DNA from: an uncultured Eubacterium sp.
Lineage (GTDB): Bacteria > Bacillota > Clostridia > Lachnospirales > Lachnospiraceae
Assembly (NCBI GenBank): GCA_900552795.1
Contig: USBB01000002.1
Span: 1 to 64,000, forward strand
Direction: 5' to 3'
DNA length: 64,000 bases
Under the pieces are notes generated by a model. The model was not told where the DNA came from, made no database searches, and was given only the letters and a program-made list of their open reading frames with translations. This document shows, piece after piece, positions 16,281 through 24,425 of the stretch. A program made the position numbers and the translations under genes. Numbering within the stretch: position 1 is the stretch's first letter; each line of letters starts with the position of its first letter.

Positions 16281-17645
16281 ATGATTAACATTTTTGAAGT
16301 TAATGAAACTAATAAAATGGTTGAGCAGGAAAATCTTGATGTAAGAACAATAACAATGGGGATTAACCTTTTGGATTGTGCCAGCTCAAATCTTGATGAT
16401 GTAAATGAAAAAATTTATAACAAAATAACAACACTTGCAAAAGATCTTGTGTCTACAGGTGAAGAGATTGCAAAAGAGTTTGGTGTGCCGATTGTAAATA
16501 AGAGAATATCAATTACACCGATTTCACTTGTTGGAGGTGCTGCCTGTAAAACCGCCGATGATTATGTAACTATTGCAAAAACACTTGATCGTGCGGCAAA
16601 AACAGTTGGTGTTAACTTTATAGGCGGATATTCAGCAATAGTTTCAAAAGGAATGACAAAAAGTGATGAGCTTCTTATACGCTCAATTCCTAAAGCTTTG
16701 GCATCAACAGAGCTTATTTGCAGTTCTGTCAATGTAGGTTCTACAAAGACAGGTATTAATATGGATGCAGTAAAGCTTATGGGTGAGATTATTAAAGAAA
16801 CAGCCGAACTTACTAAGGAAAAGGATTCTCTTGGATGCGCAAAGCTTGTTGTTTTGTGCAATGCCCCGGATGATAATCCTTTTATGGCAGGTGCATTTCA
16901 TGGTGTGTCAGAGGATGATGCTATTATTAATGTCGGTGTCAGCGGCCCGGGAGTAGTAAAATATGCTTTGGAAAGTGTAAGAGGCGAAAGCTTTGAAGTA
17001 CTTTGCGAGACAATCAAAAAGACTGCGTTTAAGATTACAAGAGTGGGGCAGCTTGTGGCTCAGGAAGCGTCAAAAAGACTTGGCATTCCTTTTGGGATAA
17101 TTGATTTGTCACTTGCGCCTACGCCGGCTATAGGTGACAGCGTTGCCGATATATTGGAAGAAATCGGGCTTCAAAGAGCAGGGGCTCCGGGAACTACGGC
17201 AGCTTTGGCACTGCTAAACGATCAGGTTAAAAAAGGCGGCGTAATGGCTTCGTCTTATGTAGGCGGTTTGAGCGGTGCATTTATTCCGGTGAGTGAGGAC
17301 CAGGGAATGATAGATGCAGTTGTCGAGGGTTCGCTTACTATAGAAAAGCTTGAGGCCATGACCTGTGTGTGTTCGGTAGGACTTGATATGATAGCAATAC
17401 CGGGGGATACAAAAGCTACTACGATTTCGGGAATTATAGCAGACGAAGCTGCAATAGGAATGGTTAACCAAAAGACTACTGCGGTTAGGATTATACCTGT
17501 AGTAGGAAAGGGAGTAGGAGAGACGGTAGAATTTGGAGGACTTTTAGGATATGCTCCGATAATGCCTGTTAATGGTTTTGACTGCTCAGCATTTGTGAAT
17601 CGTGCAGGAAGAATACCGGCTCCGATTCACAGCTTTAAAAATTAA
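16281..17645 (+). CDS. PFL/DUF711 family protein (UPF0210)
   Basis: A 454-residue cytosolic protein of the UPF0210 family, which has a fold related to pyruvate formate-lyase/anaerobic ribonucleotide reductase barrels but no established reaction. Recognisable segments are [13 protein letters not shown] near the N-terminus, [12 protein letters not shown], and [17 protein letters not shown]. Length is typical (about 450). It is co-transcribed with the upstream ACT protein and ends at a hairpin overlapping the convergent tmcAL gene. No glycyl-radical motif is seen. Confidence 0.92.
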   Translation: MINIFEVNETNKMVEQENLDVRTITMGINLLDCASSNLDDVNEKIYNKITTLAKDLVSTGEEIAKEFGVPIVNKRISITPISLVGGAACKTADDYVTIAKTLDRAAKTVGVNFIGGYSAIVSKGMTKSDELLIRSIPKALASTELICSSVNVGSTKTGINMDAVKLMGEIIKETAELTKEKDSLGCAKLVVLCNAPDDNPFMAGAFHGVSEDDAIINVGVSGPGVVKYALESVRGESFEVLCETIKKTAFKITRVGQLVAQEASKRLGIPFGIIDLSLAPTPAIGDSVADILEEIGLQRAGAPGTTAALALLNDQVKKGGVMASSYVGGLSGAFIPVSEDQGMIDAVVEGSLTIEKLEAMTCVCSVGLDMIAIPGDTKATTISGIIADEAAIGMVNQKTTAVRIIPVVGKGVGETVEFGGLLGYAPIMPVNGFDCSAFVNRAGRIPAPIHSFKN

Positions 17646-17654
17646 AATAATATT

Positions 17655-17677
17655 ACACGTATTACCTCGTGTTTTTT
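17655..17677 (+). terminator. Terminator after the PFL-family gene
   Basis: ACACG pairs with CGTGT around a short loop and is followed by TTTTT. It overlaps the last codons of the convergent tmcAL gene. Confidence 0.6.
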
Positions 17678-18909
17678 ATGCAGATGCCATGACGAAATTC
17701 ATCTTTGCACATATAACCGAATTTGTTGAAACAAATCTGGTTATATATGTTTGCGGCGTGTATATCGGCCGCTATAAGTTCACTGTGTTTAGATGTTTTT
17801 GTGATAATTGTGGCATCTGTTTTTTTCTTTATTTCATTAAGGTATTCCCTGCCTTTTTCATCAAATCCAAGAATTCTTATATAATTGTTGTGTGCAAAAA
17901 ACAGTGCTGTATTATGGTCTATTCCGAGGATAATATGAAAGAGGCATCTGTTTATTCTTGAAAGTGTATATGATTTTGTCTTTAATTTTGCGGCAAATTC
18001 AGTAAAAGTATCGTTACCTGTAAAGCATACTGCGATTCTGTTTGCAATATTTTCGGTGATATCTTCGTATTTTTGCAGTTCAGAGCTTATTTTGTGTTTG
18101 TCATTACCGCATTTAAAAAATATGTCGTACAGCCTGTAATTTAGTAAAATGCTGAAATCGTCCTTAAAGACAGGCGCACTTTTGTTATAAGAGTCTATAA
18201 ATTCCTCATACATCTGCGGTAAAAACAGCTCTTTTATATTTGTATTATTATCTGAAACAGCTTTTCGTATTGCTGTAGCACTGTTAAAGCTTAAGTCAGA
18301 ATTATCGGAAGCGCTGTCAATAGTTTCGTCATTATAGCCCTTTCCGATTCTTTTAACTGTCATTGGCGTTATGGCGCTTTTTGACTGAAAAATGGCTTTC
18401 AGATATTCAATGCCGAGAATATTGTTAGGATTTTCAAGGATTTTTGAGTAATCATTTTTAAAATATGAGTTTAATGCATTCATTCTTGCTTTTGGGAATG
18501 ATAAGCCTGATGAAAGTTCGTTTTTCAGGGCGTTTTTAAAAGATTCAGGCTCATTAGACAATACATTTGCAATTTCTTTCAGAGCATTTATATCTCCGCA
18601 TTCACTTCCGAATACAACATAATCGCACATAAGACTGTTTAAAATGCGCATTGCGCCTTTTGCAAAAATTTCTGCACTGGAAAGAGAGTAGTAGACAGGG
18701 AGATCAACCAAAAGATTTATTCCGCTTTTTAATGCGGCGCGGCATCTTGTGTATTTGTCTGTTATGGCAGGCTCTCCGCGCTGTACATAATTTCCGCTCA
18801 TTACGGCAATTGTTAAATCGGCACCTGTCATTTTTAAGGCTTGATTCATATGATATATATGACCGTTATGCAATGGATTGTATTCCGTTATTAGTCCAAC
18901 AGCTTTCAT
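17662..18909 (-). CDS. tmcAL: tRNA(Met) cytidine acetate ligase (TmcAL/YlbM)
   Basis: A 415-residue nucleotidyltransferase-fold enzyme that makes N4-acetylcytidine at the wobble base of elongator tRNA-Met using acetate and ATP. The N-terminal HIGH-like motif is in GLITEYNPLHNGHIYHM, with MSGNYVQRGEPAITDKY, both diagnostic. The start at 18909 is chosen because CGAGGAGTTT lies immediately upstream. An upstream in-frame start at 18942 would place this ribosome-binding site inside the gene. It is the only enzyme gene on the minus strand in this region, convergent to the PFL gene and divergent from pta-ackA, whose product also handles acetate. Confidence 0.92.
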   Translation of the reverse strand: MKAVGLITEYNPLHNGHIYHMNQALKMTGADLTIAVMSGNYVQRGEPAITDKYTRCRAALKSGINLLVDLPVYYSLSSAEIFAKGAMRILNSLMCDYVVFGSECGDINALKEIANVLSNEPESFKNALKNELSSGLSFPKARMNALNSYFKNDYSKILENPNNILGIEYLKAIFQSKSAITPMTVKRIGKGYNDETIDSASDNSDLSFNSATAIRKAVSDNNTNIKELFLPQMYEEFIDSYNKSAPVFKDDFSILLNYRLYDIFFKCGNDKHKISSELQKYEDITENIANRIAVCFTGNDTFTEFAAKLKTKSYTLSRINRCLFHIILGIDHNTALFFAHNNYIRILGFDEKGREYLNEIKKKTDATIITKTSKHSELIAADIHAANIYNQICFNKFGYMCKDEFRHGICIKNTR

Positions 18910-19015
18910 AAACTCCTCGTTTCCGGTGTCAGAACACCACAATCATGATTACCTAAAATAATACATTTTTATTGGCTTACAGTCAAATTGCTTGTTATTT
19001 AAAACAATAGACGAC

Positions 19016-19044
19016 TTGTTTTGAGACAAAATTTGGTATATAAT
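19016..19044 (+). promoter_or_regulatory. pta-ackA promoter
   Basis: TTGTTT (19016-19021) and a perfect TATAAT (19039-19044) are spaced by 17 bp, about 63 bp before the pta ATG. Confidence 0.75.
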
Positions 19045-19107
19045 TTTACTAAGATTTCAGTTATTAACTGAAAAATATATTTTTAATCTAAGGAGGAGTC
19101 AAGAATC

Positions 19108-20100
19108 ATGGGATTTATTGACGCTATTAAAGAAAGAGCTAAGGCTGACAAAAAGACTATTGTTTTACCTGAATCAATGGACAGAAGAACATTTGAGGCT
19201 GCTGAGAAGATTTTAAAGGAAGGAATTGCCAACCTTGTAATTATCGGTACACCTGAAGAAATTGCAGAAAACAGTAAAGGACTTGATATTTCAGGTGCAA
19301 CAATCGTTGACCCATTCAATGACCCAAACAAGCAGAAATATATTGATAAGTTCGTAGAATTAAGAGGCGCAAAGGGTGTTACTCCTGAAATAGCAAAGGA
19401 AACTATTGAAAAAGATTATATGTATTATGCTTGTCTTATGTGCAAGTGCGGTGATGCTGACGGTGCTGTTTCTGGTGCATGTCATTCAACAGCTAATACA
19501 ATAAGACCTTGTCTTCAGATTATTAAGACAAAGCCGGGTACAAAGCTTGTATCAGCATTTTTCCTTATGGAAGTTCCTGATTGCGAATATGGCGAGGACG
19601 GTATTTTTGTATTTTCTGATTGTGGTTTAAATCAGAATCCTACAGCAGAGGAACTTGCAGCTATCGCAGGTTCATCTGCAGATTCATTTAAGATGCTTAC
19701 AGGAAAAGAGCCTAAGGTTGCAATGCTTTCATATTCAACAATGGGTTCAGCAAAGCATGACGATGTAACTAAGGTACAGGAAGCTACAAAGCTTGCAAAG
19801 GAAGCATATCCACAGTTAAAGCTTGACGGTGAGATGCAGCTTGATGCAGCTTTAGTTCCAAGCGTAGGTTCATCAAAGGCTCCGGGAAGTGAAGTTGCAG
19901 GACAGGCTAACACTCTTATTTTCCCTAACCTTGATGCAGGTAACATCGGCTACAAGCTTGTTCAAAGACTGGCAAAGGCAGAAGCTTACGGTCCTGTTCT
20001 TCAGGGTATTGCAATGCCTGTAAACGATTTGTCAAGAGGATGCTTCTCTGATGATATCGTGGGTGTTGTAGCTATTACAGCAGTTCAGGCTCAGAATTAA
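19108..20100 (+). CDS. pta: Phosphate acetyltransferase
   Basis: Pta interconverts acetyl-CoA and acetyl phosphate in acetate fermentation. The 330-residue short-form enzyme (no N-terminal P-loop regulatory domain) has KTIVLPESMDRRTFEAAEKIL at the start (shown in part), GAVSGACHSTANTIRPCLQI, and the C-terminal GSEVAGQANTLIFPNLDAGN signature. AAGGAGG lies 10 bp before the ATG. It is followed 21 bp later by ackA, giving the classic ATP-yielding acetate operon. Codon choice is more biased than in the flanking genes (many GCA, CTT, GGT, AAG), suggesting high expression. Confidence 0.97.
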   Translation: MGFIDAIKERAKADKKTIVLPESMDRRTFEAAEKILKEGIANLVIIGTPEEIAENSKGLDISGATIVDPFNDPNKQKYIDKFVELRGAKGVTPEIAKETIEKDYMYYACLMCKCGDADGAVSGACHSTANTIRPCLQIIKTKPGTKLVSAFFLMEVPDCEYGEDGIFVFSDCGLNQNPTAEELAAIAGSSADSFKMLTGKEPKVAMLSYSTMGSAKHDDVTKVQEATKLAKEAYPQLKLDGEMQLDAALVPSVGSSKAPGSEVAGQANTLIFPNLDAGNIGYKLVQRLAKAEAYGPVLQGIAMPVNDLSRGCFSDDIVGVVAITAVQAQN

Positions 20101-20121
20101 TTTTATTTAATGGAGGAAAAT

Positions 20122-21321
20122 ATGAATATATTAGTTTTAAATTGCGGAAGCTCATCTTTAAAATATCAGCTTATCAATATGGATGATGAAAGCGTATTGG
20201 CTAAAGGTCTTGTTGAAAGAATTGGTATTGAGGGTTCTGTGCTTACACATAAGCCGGCAGGAAAGGACAAGTATGTTGTTGAGACACCTATGAAGGATCA
20301 CAATCTTGCTGTTAAGCTTGTTCTTGATGCATTGGTAGACCCTGAACATGGTGTTATTTCAAGTGCTGATGAAATTGCAGCAGTTGGTCACCGTGTACTT
20401 CATGCCGGAGAAAAGTATAAGGATTCGGTAGTTGTTACAGAGGATGTTAAGAATGTAGTAAGAGAGTGTTTTGATTTAGGACCTCTTCACAATCCTGCTA
20501 ACTTAATCGGTATTGAGGCTGTTGAGGCTGCTATGCCTGGCAAGCCAAATGTTGCAGTATGGGATACTGCATTTGCAGGTACAATGCCTCCAAAGGCTTA
20601 TTTGTATGCTATTCCTCGTGAATATTATGAAAAGTATCATATCAGAAGATACGGTTTCCACGGAACAAGCCACAGCTTTGTTTCTAAGGAGCTTATCAAA
20701 TTTGCAGGGCTTGATGCAAATAATTCAAAGGTTATCGTTTGCCACCTTGGCAACGGTGCTTCAATAACTGCAACTGTAAATGGTAAGTGCGTAGATACTT
20801 CTATGGGACTTACTCCTCTTGAAGGTCTTATAATGGGAACAAGAAGCGGTGACTTAGATCCTGCTATTCTTGAATTCCTTTGCAATCATGAGAATCTTTC
20901 AATAAGCGAGATGCTTAATATTCTCAACAAGAAGTCAGGTGTTTATGGTATGTCAGGCGGCATTTCAAGCGACTTCAGAGATCTTAAGGCTGCTATGGAT
21001 GAGGGCAATGAGAGAGCAACAGAGACTCTTCAGGCTTATGTATACAGACTTGCAAAATACATAGGTGCTTATGTAGCTGCAATGAACGGTGTTGATGCAA
21101 TTGCATTTACAGCAGGTGTAGGTGAAAATGCTGCATGGTTAAGACCTATGGTATGCGAATATTTAGGATATCTCGGTGTTAAGCTTGATGAAAAGGCTAA
21201 TGAAGCAGCAGTTGGTGAGGAAATGCTTATTTCAGCTGAGGATTCAAAGGTTAAGGTTTGCGTTATTCCGACTAACGAAGAACTGGCTATTGCAAGAGAA
21301 ACTTTAGAACTTGTAAAATAA
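20122..21321 (+). CDS. ackA: Acetate kinase
   Basis: AckA transfers phosphate from acetyl phosphate to ADP. The 399-residue ASKHA-fold enzyme has LVLNCGSSSLKYQ at the N-terminus, RYGFHGTSHSFVS, CHLGNGASITA, GLTPLEGLIMGTRSGDLD and FTAGVGENA. ATG 20122 is preferred; a start at 20110 would include the GGAGG ribosome-binding site. It is co-transcribed with pta. There is no clear terminator: a consensus promoter for the next gene begins 5 bp after the stop. Confidence 0.97.
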   Translation: MNILVLNCGSSSLKYQLINMDDESVLAKGLVERIGIEGSVLTHKPAGKDKYVVETPMKDHNLAVKLVLDALVDPEHGVISSADEIAAVGHRVLHAGEKYKDSVVVTEDVKNVVRECFDLGPLHNPANLIGIEAVEAAMPGKPNVAVWDTAFAGTMPPKAYLYAIPREYYEKYHIRRYGFHGTSHSFVSKELIKFAGLDANNSKVIVCHLGNGASITATVNGKCVDTSMGLTPLEGLIMGTRSGDLDPAILEFLCNHENLSISEMLNILNKKSGVYGMSGGISSDFRDLKAAMDEGNERATETLQAYVYRLAKYIGAYVAAMNGVDAIAFTAGVGENAAWLRPMVCEYLGYLGVKLDEKANEAAVGEEMLISAEDSKVKVCVIPTNEELAIARETLELVK

Positions 21322-21325
21322 GTTG

Positions 21326-21354
21326 TTGACAAATATATTTTCCGTGAGTATAAT
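21326..21354 (+). promoter_or_regulatory. Consensus promoter of yceD-rpmF
   Basis: Perfect TTGACA (21326-21331) and perfect TATAAT (21349-21354) with a 17-bp spacer, starting 5 bp after the ackA stop. Confidence 0.9.
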
Positions 21355-21382
21355 TGGAAAAGTGTGAATTGGAGACAATTAT

Positions 21383-21907
21383 ATGCTAATTGATTTAAGA
21401 GAACTTTTATCAGGCTCAAAGGATAGTATAAATATTTCTGCAGTTTTGGATATGAATGTGTTTGACACAGGCATATGCAGCTATGAGATAGTTGAAAAGC
21501 CCGAATTTCCTCTTTCAATTTCAAAGATTGACAAGAATAAATTCAGCATAAAGTGTGCAGGCTTTGTTTCAATGAATATCCCTTGCGACAGATGTCTGGA
21601 ATCAGTACTTACAAGAGTTAATTTTGATATTGACTTTGAGGAAGATTTAAAAGAATTGTCAGGCCGGATAGAAGAACAAGAAGAAAAAGACTATATTGAT
21701 GGATACAACCTCGACGTGGACAGACTTGTTTTCGGCGAATTACTGCTATCCATGCCGGGAAAGACCGTGTGCAGTGATGACTGCAAAGGCTTGTGCCCTG
21801 TATGCGGCATGAACCTTAACATTACCGAATGCGGTTGTGACAGGTCATCCCTGGATCCAAGAATGTCTGTTTTCAAAGATATTTTAAACAATTTTAAGGA
21901 GGTGTAA
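21383..21907 (+). CDS. YceD/DUF177 family protein
   Basis: A 174-residue protein of the YceD family, linked to 23S rRNA and L32 accumulation and almost always encoded directly before rpmF. It has the Cys pair of the family in IPCDRCLE and a C-terminal metal-ribbon-like CKGLCPVCGMNLN followed by CGC. The leader between promoter and start is short. The stop lies 2 bp before the rpmF ATG, so the two are coupled. Confidence 0.9.
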   Translation: MLIDLRELLSGSKDSINISAVLDMNVFDTGICSYEIVEKPEFPLSISKIDKNKFSIKCAGFVSMNIPCDRCLESVLTRVNFDIDFEEDLKELSGRIEEQEEKDYIDGYNLDVDRLVFGELLLSMPGKTVCSDDCKGLCPVCGMNLNITECGCDRSSLDPRMSVFKDILNNFKEV

Positions 21908-21909
21908 CC

Positions 21910-22089
21910 ATGTCAATTTGTCCAAAGAATAAATCTTCAAAGGCAAGAAGAGACAAGAGAAGAGCTAACTGGAAAATGAGTGCTCCAAATCTTGTTAAGT
22001 GCAGCAAGTGTGGTGCTTTAATGATGCCTCACAGAGTTTGTAAATCTTGTGGATCATACAATAAGAAAGAAATCGTATCAGTTGATTAA
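21910..22089 (+). CDS. rpmF: 50S ribosomal protein L32
   Basis: A 59-residue basic protein beginning MSICPKNKSSKARRDKRRAN and carrying a zinc ribbon with CSKCG and CKSCG (C-x2-C...C-x2-C), the zinc-containing form of L32. It is preceded by AAGGAGGTG. It follows yceD as in most bacteria and ends at a strong terminator. Confidence 0.97.
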   Translation: MSICPKNKSSKARRDKRRANWKMSAPNLVKCSKCGALMMPHRVCKSCGSYNKKEIVSVD

Positions 22090-22103
22090 TTCTTATTTGA
22101 TTT

Positions 22104-22138
22104 ATGCAGGTTGTGATAGTTCGCAGCCTGCATTTTTT
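22104..22138 (+). terminator. Terminator after rpmF
   Basis: ATGCAGG...CCTGCAT hairpin followed by TTTTTT. Confidence 0.85.
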
Positions 22139-22148
22139 ACTTTATAGG

Positions 22149-22210
22149 ATTATAGTGTCAAAAGGTCTTAACCCACTTGTGCCTGTACAAGGGTGTTTTG
22201 ATACCCTAAT
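22149..22210 (-). repeat. Truncated copy of the 170-bp interspersed repeat
   Basis: TAGTGTCAAAAGGTCTTAACCC and the following CACTTGTGCCTGTACAAG match the end of the element at 12884-13054 in inverted orientation, joined directly to GGGTGTTTTGATACCCTAAT from its other end. It looks like an internal deletion derivative. Confidence 0.7.
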
Positions 22211-22241
22211 CTACATCTGCTGTAATCAGTATAGAAAATCC

Positions 22242-22270
22242 TTGATTTTAGTATTTATATATAGTATATT
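22242..22270 (+). promoter_or_regulatory. plsX promoter
   Basis: TTGATT (22242-22247) and TATATT (22265-22270) are spaced by 17 bp, 34 bp before the plsX start. Confidence 0.6.
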
Positions 22271-22303
22271 ACGATGTAGGTATTTTGAAATGGAGGCACC
22301 AAG

Positions 22304-23308
22304 ATGTCAGAAAAGGTAAAAGTTGCGCTGGATGCCATGGGCGGAGATAATGCCCCTGTGGAAGTAGTTAAAGGTGCAGTTGAAGCTGTCAACTCAGAGA
22401 GCGATATTATCGTTTATCTTGTGGGTAAAGAGGAGCTTGTTACAGAAGAGTTAAAGAAATATACATATAACGAAGAACAGATAATTGTGGTTGATGCACG
22501 CGATGTCATAGAGACAGGAGAACCTCCTGTTATGGCAATCAGAAGAAAGAAAGATTCTTCAATGGTTAAGGCACTCAACCTTGTTAAGGAAAAAAAGGCC
22601 GATGCGTTTGTGTCAGCAGGAAGTTCAGGAGCAATCCTTGTAGGAGGACAGGTTATAGTGGGAAGAATAGAAGGTGTTGAAAGACCTCCTATGGCACCGC
22701 TTATACCGACAGCCAGGGGCGTGTCGCTGCTTGTTGACAGCGGTGCTAATGTTGACTCAAGACCGTCATTTCTTGTACAGTGGGCAAAGATGGGTTCTTT
22801 ATATATGGAACATGTCGTAGGAATTAAGAATCCTAAAGTTGCGATTGTAAATGTCGGACTTGAGGAGGAAAAAGGCAATCAGCTTGTAAAGGAGACATAT
22901 CCGCTTCTTAAGGAATGTAAGGATATAAACTTTGTTGGAAGTATTGAAGCAAGAAATATTCCGATGGGCGATGCAGATGTTATAGTATGTGATGCATTTG
23001 TCGGAAATGTTATTTTAAAGCTTTATGAGGGAACAGCATCGACACTTATAAAGAAGATAAAGGGCTCTATGATGAGCAGCTTAAAGACTAAGATAGGAGC
23101 TCTTCTGATAAAGAAATCTTTAAAAAATGAGCTCAAGTCACTTGACGCAACAGAGTATGGCGGAGCTCCGCTTATAGGTCTTAACGGTCTTGTTGTTAAG
23201 ACACATGGTAATGCGACTTCAAAGGAAATCAGAAATTCCGTTATACAGTGTGTCAAATTTAAAAGGGAAAATATTAACGAAAAGATAAAGGCATCTTTGA
23301 ATGCATGA
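22304..23308 (+). CDS. plsX: Phosphate acyltransferase PlsX
   Basis: PlsX converts acyl-ACP to acyl phosphate for phosphatidic acid synthesis, feeding PlsY (encoded at 45166). The 334-residue protein has the N-terminal VALDAMGGDNAP signature, SAGSSGAILVGG and C-terminal GAPLIGLNGLVVKTHG. GGAGG lies 9 bp upstream. In this genome plsX is directly followed by acpP without the fab genes found between them in Bacillus. Confidence 0.96.
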   Translation: MSEKVKVALDAMGGDNAPVEVVKGAVEAVNSESDIIVYLVGKEELVTEELKKYTYNEEQIIVVDARDVIETGEPPVMAIRRKKDSSMVKALNLVKEKKADAFVSAGSSGAILVGGQVIVGRIEGVERPPMAPLIPTARGVSLLVDSGANVDSRPSFLVQWAKMGSLYMEHVVGIKNPKVAIVNVGLEEEKGNQLVKETYPLLKECKDINFVGSIEARNIPMGDADVIVCDAFVGNVILKLYEGTASTLIKKIKGSMMSSLKTKIGALLIKKSLKNELKSLDATEYGGAPLIGLNGLVVKTHGNATSKEIRNSVIQCVKFKRENINEKIKASLNA

Positions 23309-23363
23309 TTTTTTCGATTAATATATATATTGAATATAGTTTATTTATGAAAGGATTTTTATT

Positions 23364-23594
23364 ATGGAATTTGAAAAATTACAGAGAATTATTTCAGAAG
23401 TATTAAATATTGATGCTGACAAAATCACTATGGACAGTACTTTTATTGATGATCTCGGCGCAGATTCACTTGATGTTTTTCAGATTATAATGGGAATTGA
23501 AGAGGAGTTTGACATTGAGATTCCTGAGGATGCTGCTGAATCGATTAATACTGTTTCAGATGCTGTAGAACAAATTAAGTCAGCTACTAATTAA
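23364..23594 (+). CDS. acpP: Acyl carrier protein
   Basis: A 76-residue acidic four-helix protein that carries growing fatty acyl chains on a phosphopantetheine arm. The attachment serine is in [11 protein letters not shown] (about residue 36). It is encoded between plsX and rnc, its usual Firmicute location, with a terminator behind it. Confidence 0.96.
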   Translation: MEFEKLQRIISEVLNIDADKITMDSTFIDDLGADSLDVFQIIMGIEEEFDIEIPEDAAESINTVSDAVEQIKSATN

Positions 23595-23617
23595 TAATCA
23601 CAAAAAATTTTTATTAT

Positions 23618-23654
23618 ATGAGGCTGTCGCATATAGACAGCCTCATAGTTTTTT
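23618..23654 (+). terminator. Terminator after acpP
   Basis: ATGAGGCTGTC pairs perfectly with GACAGCCTCAT around GCATATA, followed by AGTTTTTTA. Confidence 0.92.
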
Positions 23655-23690
23655 ATTAGATAAAAAGCAGTACAGAAATGAGGTGACAAT

Positions 23691-24407
23691 ATGTATATAA
23701 ACAGTGGAAATCCGGAGGAGCTTGAGAGAATCATAGGATACCATTTTAAGAATACAGAACTGTTAAAAACAGCTCTTACACACAGTTCATTTGCAAATGA
23801 AATAAAAAAACATAATATAAGTGATAATGAGCGACTTGAATTTTTGGGAGATGCTGTTTTGGAGCTTGTAACAAGCGATTTTATTTTCAAGAATCATATT
23901 ATGAGTGAGGGGAAGATGACGAAGCTTAGGGCAAGCATAGTCTGCGAGCCGACTTTGTCGTTATGCGCAAAGGAATTTGGTCTTGAAAAGTTTATACGAC
24001 TTGGAAAAGGTGAGGAAATGACAGGCGGAAGAAACAGGGATTCTATTATTTCGGATGCTTGTGAAGCTCTTATAGGCGCAATTTATCTCGACGGTGGTTT
24101 TGCTAATGCAAAAGAATTTGTTGGAAAATTTATTCTCAATGATTTGGATAAAAAACAGCTCTTTTATGATAGCAAGACTATCTTGCAGGAGATTGTCCAG
24201 GCAAGAGAGAAAAATGTTGTATATGATGTTATATCTGAGGAAGGTCCTGAACATGACAGGACATTTAAGGCATCGGCTAAGGTTGATGGCATGTTTGAGG
24301 TGTTCGGAGAGGGGCATACAAAAAAGGCGGCTCAGCAGCAGGCAGCATATAATGCGTTGTTGTTTTTAAAAGAGCAGGGGATAGAAGTAAATCCGAACGG
24401 AATATAA
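23691..24407 (+). CDS. rnc: Ribonuclease III
   Basis: A double-strand-specific endoribonuclease that processes rRNA precursors and mRNA. The 238-residue protein has the catalytic signature NERLEFLGDAVLELV (about residues 45-59), the second acidic cluster SDACEALIGAIYLDGG, and a C-terminal dsRNA-binding domain ending in GHTKKAAQQQAAYNAL. The ribosome-binding region CAGAAATGAGGTGACAAT resembles the repeat-type terminal module. smc follows 18 bp downstream. Confidence 0.96.
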   Translation: MYINSGNPEELERIIGYHFKNTELLKTALTHSSFANEIKKHNISDNERLEFLGDAVLELVTSDFIFKNHIMSEGKMTKLRASIVCEPTLSLCAKEFGLEKFIRLGKGEEMTGGRNRDSIISDACEALIGAIYLDGGFANAKEFVGKFILNDLDKKQLFYDSKTILQEIVQAREKNVVYDVISEEGPEHDRTFKASAKVDGMFEVFGEGHTKKAAQQQAAYNALLFLKEQGIEVNPNGI

Positions 24408-24425
24408 GATAAAGGGAATATAAAT

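Noticed and set aside
22104..22319. Open frame spanning the rpmF terminator and plsX promoter
   Set aside because: It crosses a strong terminator, a repeat and a promoter; the true gene plsX starts at 22304 in another frame.
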